From the NCBI GenBank assembly GCA_033763135.1, contig JANRKY010000286.1:1-64000 (forward strand): DNA of 64,000 nucleotides, given 5' to 3'. The DNA is from DALYLB01 sp033763135. Lineage in GTDB: Bacteria; Acidobacteriota; Blastocatellia; RBC074. Positions 59,927-64,000 of the stretch are shown here, one piece after another. The notes beneath the pieces were generated by a model, which did not search any database, was not told the DNA's origin, and saw only the letters and a list, made by a program, of their open reading frames with translations. The position numbers were made by a program, and so were the translations under genes. Position 1 is the first letter of the stretch. Each line of letters begins with the position of its first letter.

Positions 59927-60134
59927 CGTGCTGCGATCGGGCCGGGTCAATTTCGGCGGCATCGTCAAGGAGGTCAATCTTGGCTATGTGCCCGAGGCGG
60001 TGGTCGGAAACTATGTCGTGGTGCATGTCGGCTTCGCGCTGAGCGTCGTGGACGAAGCGGAGGCGGAGCAGGTCTTTGCGTATCTGCGGTCGATGGGAGA
60101 ACTCGACGAACTGGTCGCGCAGGAGACCGTATGA
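59880..60134 (+). CDS. hypC: Hydrogenase maturation chaperone HypC
   Basis: The 84-residue protein begins with the invariant MCLAVPG whose Cys2 binds the Fe(CN)2CO precursor, and has a C-terminal EAEQVFAYLRSMGEL helix. It shuttles the iron unit between HypD and the large-subunit precursor. Start ATG at 59880 lies inside hypB; its stop overlaps hypD by 4 bp. A longer open frame from 59733 is spurious. Confidence 0.93.
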   Translation: MCLAVPGRIISIQGDDVLRSGRVNFGGIVKEVNLGYVPEAVVGNYVVVHVGFALSVVDEAEAEQVFAYLRSMGELDELVAQETV

Positions 60135-61303
60135 AATTTGTGGACGAATATCGCGATGCGGAGGCGGCGCGCGAATACGCCGGATCGATTGCGCGAATCA
60201 CGACGCGTCCCTGGACGCTGATGGAGATCTGCGGCGGGCAGACGCACGCGATCGTCAAGTTCGGGATCGACGAGCTGCTGCCGAAGGAGATCACGCTGGT
60301 GCATGGGCCGGGCTGTCCGGTCTGTGTGACGCCGATCGAGCTGATTGACAAGGCGATCGAGATCGCGTCGCGGCCGGAGGTCATCTTCTGTTCGTTCGGG
60401 GACATGCTGCGCGTGCCGGGGACGTCGAAGGACCTGTTCGTCGTCAAGGCGGCGGGCGGCGATGTGCGGATCGTCTATTCGCCGCTCGATTGCCTGAAGA
60501 TCGCCGAGGCGAATCCGGACCGGCAGGTGGTCTTCTTTGCGGTGGGCTTCGAGACGACGGCGCCGCCCAATGCGATGGCCGTCTATCAGGCGGCGCGGCG
60601 GGGCATCGGCAATTTTTCGATGCTCGTTTCGCACGTGCTGGTGCCGCCCGCGATGGAGGCGATCCTCTCTTCGCCGCTCAATCGCGTGGAGGGCTTTCTG
60701 GCGGCCGGGCACGTCTGCACGGTGATGGGCACGAGCGAATACGATCCGATCGCGGCCCGGTATCGGGTCCCGATCGTCGTCACGGGGTTCGAGCCGCTCG
60801 ATATTCTGCAGGGCGTGCTGATGTGCGTGAAGCAGCTCGAAGAGGGCCGGGCCGAGGTCGAGAATCAGTACGCGCGCTCGGTGCGTCGCGACGGCAATCG
60901 CCCCGCGCAGGAGATTCTCCGCGAAGTCTTCCGGATCGTGCCGCGCAAGTGGCGCGGCATCGGCGAGATTCCGCGGAGCGGGCTGGCGCTGCAGGAGGTC
61001 TATCGCGAATTCGACGCCGAACTGCGGTTCGATGTCGCCGGGTACACGGCCGAGGAGCCGGCCGAATGCATCAGCGGGCTGATTATGCAGGGCGTACGGA
61101 AGCCGCACGAGTGCACGGCCTTTGGCGCGAGATGCACGCCGGAGATGCCGCTCGGCGCGCCCATGGTCTCCAGCGAGGGCGCCTGCGCGGCCTATTATCG
61201 CTATCGACGCCCGGTTGTCGTTCCGCCCTCCGGCGGCCGGCCGTGCGCGGAAAACGGGTTGCCGGAAGGCGGAGCTCCAAACGAGTTCCGGAGAAGAGGA
61301 TAA
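60131..61303 (+). CDS. hypD: Hydrogenase maturation protein HypD
   Basis: The 390-residue Fe-S protein has the HypD motifs CGGQTHAIVKFG, HGPGCPVCVTP, VGFETTAPPNA and, near the C-terminus, CTAFGARCTPEMPLGAPMVS with SEGACAAYYRYRR. It assembles the Fe(CN)2CO group with HypC, E and F. After the usual end (YYRY) there is a Pro/Gly-rich tail of about 30 residues encoded by palindromic repeat DNA. Confidence 0.93.
   Translation: MKFVDEYRDAEAAREYAGSIARITTRPWTLMEICGGQTHAIVKFGIDELLPKEITLVHGPGCPVCVTPIELIDKAIEIASRPEVIFCSFGDMLRVPGTSKDLFVVKAAGGDVRIVYSPLDCLKIAEANPDRQVVFFAVGFETTAPPNAMAVYQAARRGIGNFSMLVSHVLVPPAMEAILSSPLNRVEGFLAAGHVCTVMGTSEYDPIAARYRVPIVVTGFEPLDILQGVLMCVKQLEEGRAEVENQYARSVRRDGNRPAQEILREVFRIVPRKWRGIGEIPRSGLALQEVYREFDAELRFDVAGYTAEEPAECISGLIMQGVRKPHECTAFGARCTPEMPLGAPMVSSEGACAAYYRYRRPVVVPPSGGRPCAENGLPEGGAPNEFRRRG
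61210..61300. repeat. Palindromic repeat inside the hypD 3' end
   Basis: CCGCCCTCCGGC (61223-61234) pairs with GCCGGAAGGCGG (61261-61272) with one mismatch. The segment adds a tail (PPSGGRP..NGLPEGGAPNE) absent from typical HypD proteins. It looks like a dispersed GC-rich repeat that has inserted before the stop codon. Confidence 0.6.
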
Positions 61304-61306
61304 TTC

Positions 61307-62362
61307 ATGACCGACGCGACCGAGTTCACGCTTTCGTGCCCGCTGCCGATTCAGCAATATCCGCAGATTCTGCTGGCGCACGGCGGCGGCGGAAAGCTGA
61401 TGCACCAGTTGATCGAGCAGGTCTTCGTTCCGGCATTCGAGAATCCGCTGCTTGGCGAGCGGCACGATGGCGCGACGCTGCAGGTCGGGGGCGCGCGGAT
61501 GGCGTTCACGACCGACTCATATGTTGTCCGGCCGCTCTTCTTTCCCGGCGGCGACATCGGCACGCTGGCGATCAACGGGACGGTCAACGATCTGGCGATG
61601 TGCGGCGCCCGTCCGCTCTATCTGAGTTGCGGCTTCATTCTGGAAGAGGGGTTGCCGATGGAGACGCTCTGGCGTGTGCTGCAGTCGATGCGCGAAGCCG
61701 CCGCCGCCGCCGGAGTATCGATCGTCACCGGCGACACCAAGGTCGTCGATCGCGGCAAGGGCGATGGCGTCTTCATCAACACGGCCGGCGTGGGGCTGAT
61801 CGAACACGACCTGATGATCGGGCCGCGCCGCGTCCGGTCCGGCGATGCTGTCCTGCTCAGCGGAGACATCGGCCGCCACGGCATCGCGATCATGGCCACC
61901 CGCGAAGGCCTCGAATTCGAGAGCGAGATCGCCAGCGACTGCGCGCCCGTCGCCGACGCCGTCTTGAACCTGCTCGCCGCCGGCATCGAACTGCACTGCA
62001 TGCGCGACCTGACCCGCGGCGGACTCGCCAGCGCGCTCGTCGAGATCGCCGAGGCCGCCCGCCTTCGCATCGACATCGAAGAGCGCGCCATCGCCGTTCG
62101 CGAAGACGTTCGCGGCGCCTGCGAGATCCTCGGCTTCGATCCGCTCTATCTCGCGAACGAGGGGCGCTTCATCGCTTTCGTCCCCGTCGCGCAGGCCGCC
62201 CGTGCGCTCGATCTGCTCCAATCCCATCCGCTCGGCGCCGACGCGGCGATCATCGGCCGCGTCTCCGACCAGACCGAAAGCCTCGTCACCCTTCAGAGCC
62301 GCATCGGCGCGACCCGCATCGTCGATATGTTCAGCGGCGAACAGTTGCCGCGCATCTGCTGA
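61307..62362 (+). CDS. hypE: Hydrogenase maturation protein HypE
   Basis: The 351-residue AIRS-family ATPase has an N-terminal LLAHGGGGKLMHQLIEQ, the AIRS core DSYVVRPLFFPGGDIG...NGTVNDLAMCGARPLYLS and GDTKVVDRG. Its C-terminal PRIC ending carries the Cys that is converted to thiocyanate, the cyanide donor for the active-site iron. HypF, needed to carbamoylate this Cys, is not in the window. Last gene of the core operon; a hairpin follows at 62426. Confidence 0.93.
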   Translation: MTDATEFTLSCPLPIQQYPQILLAHGGGGKLMHQLIEQVFVPAFENPLLGERHDGATLQVGGARMAFTTDSYVVRPLFFPGGDIGTLAINGTVNDLAMCGARPLYLSCGFILEEGLPMETLWRVLQSMREAAAAAGVSIVTGDTKVVDRGKGDGVFINTAGVGLIEHDLMIGPRRVRSGDAVLLSGDIGRHGIAIMATREGLEFESEIASDCAPVADAVLNLLAAGIELHCMRDLTRGGLASALVEIAEAARLRIDIEERAIAVREDVRGACEILGFDPLYLANEGRFIAFVPVAQAARALDLLQSHPLGADAAIIGRVSDQTESLVTLQSRIGATRIVDMFSGEQLPRIC

Positions 62363-62425
62363 ACCCGCCCCCGGCCCTTTCCCCGCAGCGCGCGATGCGA
62401 GAGAATGCGCGCGTTTTCGCATGGA

Positions 62426-62448
62426 AGCGGGGCCCGCCCCGCTCGGTC
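62426..62448 (+). terminator. Hairpin after hypE
   Basis: AGCGGGG-CCCG-CCCCGCT (62426-62443) is a 7 bp stem with a 4 nt loop, followed by a short pyrimidine run (CGGTCTTT). It is a plausible end point of the hydrogenase operon. Confidence 0.45.
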
Positions 62449-62464
62449 TTTCCCGGGAGCGCCT

Positions 62465-62758
62465 ATGAATTTCGATCAATTTCAAACGACCCTCGACTCC
62501 GACCGGCCGCCGGACGGAATCTCCGCCTGTCTGACCGCCCTGTGGCACGAGGCCCGCGACGATTGGGACCGTGCCCACAAGATCGTTCAGGAGATCGAGA
62601 CGGCCTCCGCCTCGTGGGTGCACGCCTATCTCCATCGAAAAGAGGGAGACGAATCGAACGCCCGCTATTGGTACGGAATGGCCGGCAAACCCTTTCCCGC
62701 GGGGCGCTCGCTCGATGAGGAATGGCGCGACATCGCCGAGGCGCTCTGCCGGGCGTAA
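62465..62758 (+). CDS. Hypothetical 97-residue protein
   Basis: A small acidic, Trp-rich helical protein: LTALWHEARDDWDRAHKIVQ, ASWVHAYLHRKEGDESNARYWYGMAG, LDEEWRDIAEALCRA. The spacing resembles a TPR-like helical pair, and similar small conserved proteins are widespread, but no function is known to me. The ATG at 62465 is preceded by GGGAG. It lies just downstream of the hypE hairpin; any link to hydrogenase is unproven. Confidence 0.7.
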   Translation: MNFDQFQTTLDSDRPPDGISACLTALWHEARDDWDRAHKIVQEIETASASWVHAYLHRKEGDESNARYWYGMAGKPFPAGRSLDEEWRDIAEALCRA

Positions 62759-62886
62759 GGTTCTCCTGTTTCCATCCGGCGCGATCTGATTTACACTGCC
62801 CTGGTCTTCGCAGCGACGGCCGTCATTCGACCCCCTTCGCCGCTGCGGGATCTTCACTTATCGGCAGCCGCCAAGCAGGAGTCCTT

Positions 62887-63537
62887 ATGTCGTCGAAACA
62901 GTGCCTCGTGGCGATGACAGCCATCGCGTTCTTTCTCTCCATTGCCGCATCGCAGACCCGGGCCCAGGAGCTTCCGCGCCTGGAGATCGGCGTGCACGTC
63001 ACGGCCCTCAATCTGGGCGATTTCAAATTGAAGATCCCGGATCTGAGCAAATCGGAGCGCGGCGCCGGCGCGCGCGTCTCGGTCAATGTCAGCAAGAGCG
63101 TCGCGATCGAGGCCGAATACAACGTCTTTCCGAACGATTTCCGGCTCACCGTCCCGCAACTCAATCAGCTCGTGACCCGAAAGCTGACCCGCGATCGCGT
63201 CGATCAGTTTCTGCTCGGCCTCAAGGTCGGCGGACGCAGCGATCGCTTCGGGCTCTTCGCCAAACTGCGGCCCGGCTATGTCAGCACCAAACTTCAGGAC
63301 GAGACGATCAATTCCAATCCGAGCCTCAACACGCTTTTCCGCACGAGCGGCGGCCTGGCCCTCGATTTCGGCGCGGTCCTCGAACTCTATCTGACCCGGA
63401 CCATCATGTTCCGCATCGACGCCGGCGATATGATCATTCGCTATGAAAGAAATGTCGTGAACGGCACGCAAACCCAGTCCAGCCGCTTCACCACGCATAA
63501 CCTGCAGGTGACGGCCGGAATCGGATTGCGGTTCTGA
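62887..63537 (+). CDS. Outer-membrane beta-barrel protein
   Basis: The 216-residue protein has a signal peptide (VAMTAIAFFLSIAASQTRAQ) and then amphipathic alternating strands (LEIGVHVTALNLGDF, VSVNVSKSVAIEAEYNVFPN, FGLFAKLRPGYVS, LDFGAVLELYLTRTIMFRID) ending in GIGLRF with a terminal aromatic residue. This is typical of small eight-stranded OmpA/OmpW-like barrels. AGGAG lies 6 nt before the ATG. Function is unknown. Confidence 0.75.
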   Translation: MSSKQCLVAMTAIAFFLSIAASQTRAQELPRLEIGVHVTALNLGDFKLKIPDLSKSERGAGARVSVNVSKSVAIEAEYNVFPNDFRLTVPQLNQLVTRKLTRDRVDQFLLGLKVGGRSDRFGLFAKLRPGYVSTKLQDETINSNPSLNTLFRTSGGLALDFGAVLELYLTRTIMFRIDAGDMIIRYERNVVNGTQTQSSRFTTHNLQVTAGIGLRF

Positions 63538-63576
63538 TCGATTGAAGAAGGGAATGCGGAGGGGCAGGCAGGAAAA

Positions 63577-63610
63577 GAGGCAGGACAAGGGCGCGCCCCT
63601 GTCCTGCCTC
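63577..63610. terminator. Bidirectional hairpin between barrel protein and sucD
   Basis: GAGGCAGGACA (63577-63587) and TGTCCTGCCTC (63600-63610) form an 11 bp perfect stem around a GC loop, between two convergent genes, 7 bp after the sucD stop. Confidence 0.6.
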
Positions 63611-63616
63611 TCGTTG

Positions 63617-64000
63617 TTAGAGCAGTTCCTTCACTTTGGCGCCGATGTCGGCGGGGCTGTTGACGACGTGGATGCCCGCGGCGGTCATGGCCGCCATCTT
63701 TTCGGAGGCCGTGCCCTTGCCGCCGGAGATGATCGCGCCCGCGTGGCCCATGCGGCGGCCCGGCGGGGCGGTCTGGCCGCAGATGAAGCCGACGACCGGC
63801 TTTTTGACGTGGGCCTGCACGTACTCGGCGGCCTCTTCCTCGGCCGAGCCGCCGATCTCGCCGATCATGACGATGGCGTCCGTGTCGGGATCGTTGTTGA
63901 AGAGCTCCAGCGCGTCGCGCTGCGTCGTGCCGATGATCGGGTCGCCGCCGATCCCGATGCAGGTCGACTGGCCGATGCCCAGCGCCGTCAACTGGCCGAC
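63617..64000 (-). CDS. sucD: Succinate-CoA ligase alpha subunit, C-terminal part (5' end outside window)
   Basis: The frame runs off the right edge, so only about 127 C-terminal residues are present. They match SucD: GIGGDPIIGT, ALELFNNDPDTDAIVMIGEIGG, and GRRMGHAGAIISGGKGTA with the phosphorylated active-site His. The enzyme interconverts succinyl-CoA and succinate with NTP formation in the TCA cycle. It fits functionally with the KorAB operon 26 kb away. sucC is expected just upstream (beyond the window). Confidence 0.93.
   Translation of the reverse strand, partial: VGQLTALGIGQSTCIGIGGDPIIGTTQRDALELFNNDPDTDAIVMIGEIGGSAEEEAAEYVQAHVKKPVVGFICGQTAPPGRRMGHAGAIISGGKGTASEKMAAMTAAGIHVVNSPADIGAKVKELL

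Overview
The window is 64 kb of high-GC bacterial chromosome. It is densely coded on both strands, with long antisense open frames that are only GC shadows. The gene set (secreted repeat-rich metalloproteases, an S9 peptidase, a propeller-type hybrid histidine kinase, Uma2 proteins, KorAB plus a NuoI-like ferredoxin, and a membrane-bound uptake [NiFe] hydrogenase) and the gene style suggest an aerobic, heterotrophic, Acidobacteriota-like organism, possibly of the Blastocatellia. That placement is inferred from gene content; no rRNA or tRNA gene was found in the window.

Layout. 1-7.3 kb: two paralogous secreted proteins sharing a triple C-terminal repeat, a Uma2 gene and a GT39-like membrane glycosyltransferase. 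7.3-10.5 kb: an Hsp100/ClpB-like AAA+ protein whose C-terminus looks like a translation release factor without the GGQ domain; this is the most novel item here. 10.9-15.2 kb: SDR, NIPSNAP, ThDP enzyme and acyl-CoA dehydrogenase, probably one catabolic module. 15.3-19.8 kb: a giant hybrid sensor kinase with a good sigma70 promoter. 20-24.4 kb: RluA-type pseudouridine synthase, DUF4149, DUF309, rhodanese, YgfZ and a VapBC-like toxin-antitoxin pair. 24.5-31 kb: SWIM/SNF2 helicase and S9 peptidase. 31-34 kb: rubrerythrin, A-type Fe-S carrier, Mrp ATPase and a SufR-like Fe-S regulator. 34-37.7 kb: korA-korB-nuoI-like operon. 37.7-43.2 kb: SDR, MFS transporter, small secreted protein, zinc-ribbon protein, RlmB and a lipoprotein. 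43.3-53.9 kb: cohesin/dockerin metalloprotease, NHL-repeat protein, MscS channel, class A beta-lactamase-like protein, Ser/Thr kinase and methyltransferase. 54.3-62.4 kb: a compact operon for an oxygen-tolerant [NiFe] hydrogenase and its maturation proteins (small and large subunits, cytochrome b, protease, HupH-like, hypA-B-C-D-E). 62.4-64 kb: two small proteins and the 3' part of sucD.

How the genes fit together. The hydrogenase small subunit carries all six cysteines that ligate the [4Fe-3S] proximal cluster of O2-tolerant enzymes, at the spacing seen in those enzymes. With the cytochrome b subunit this points to aerobic H2 scavenging that feeds the quinone pool. KorAB, SucD and the NuoI-like ferredoxin fit a ferredoxin-linked TCA step. 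The Fe-S genes (SufR-like regulator, Mrp, ErpA-like carrier, rubrerythrin) form a neighbourhood that would serve these cluster-rich enzymes.

Intergenic spaces are rich in palindromic elements built from short (7-10 nt) tandem motifs. They include at least three copies of an ~85 bp hairpin with CACGAAG-type arms, two copies of a longer 160-180 bp element (one apparently flanked by a 9 bp direct repeat), heptamer tandem repeats, a 9 nt minisatellite and a 45 bp tandem duplication at a gene end. They look like a family of small non-autonomous dispersed repeats. No transposase, CRISPR array or prophage was seen.
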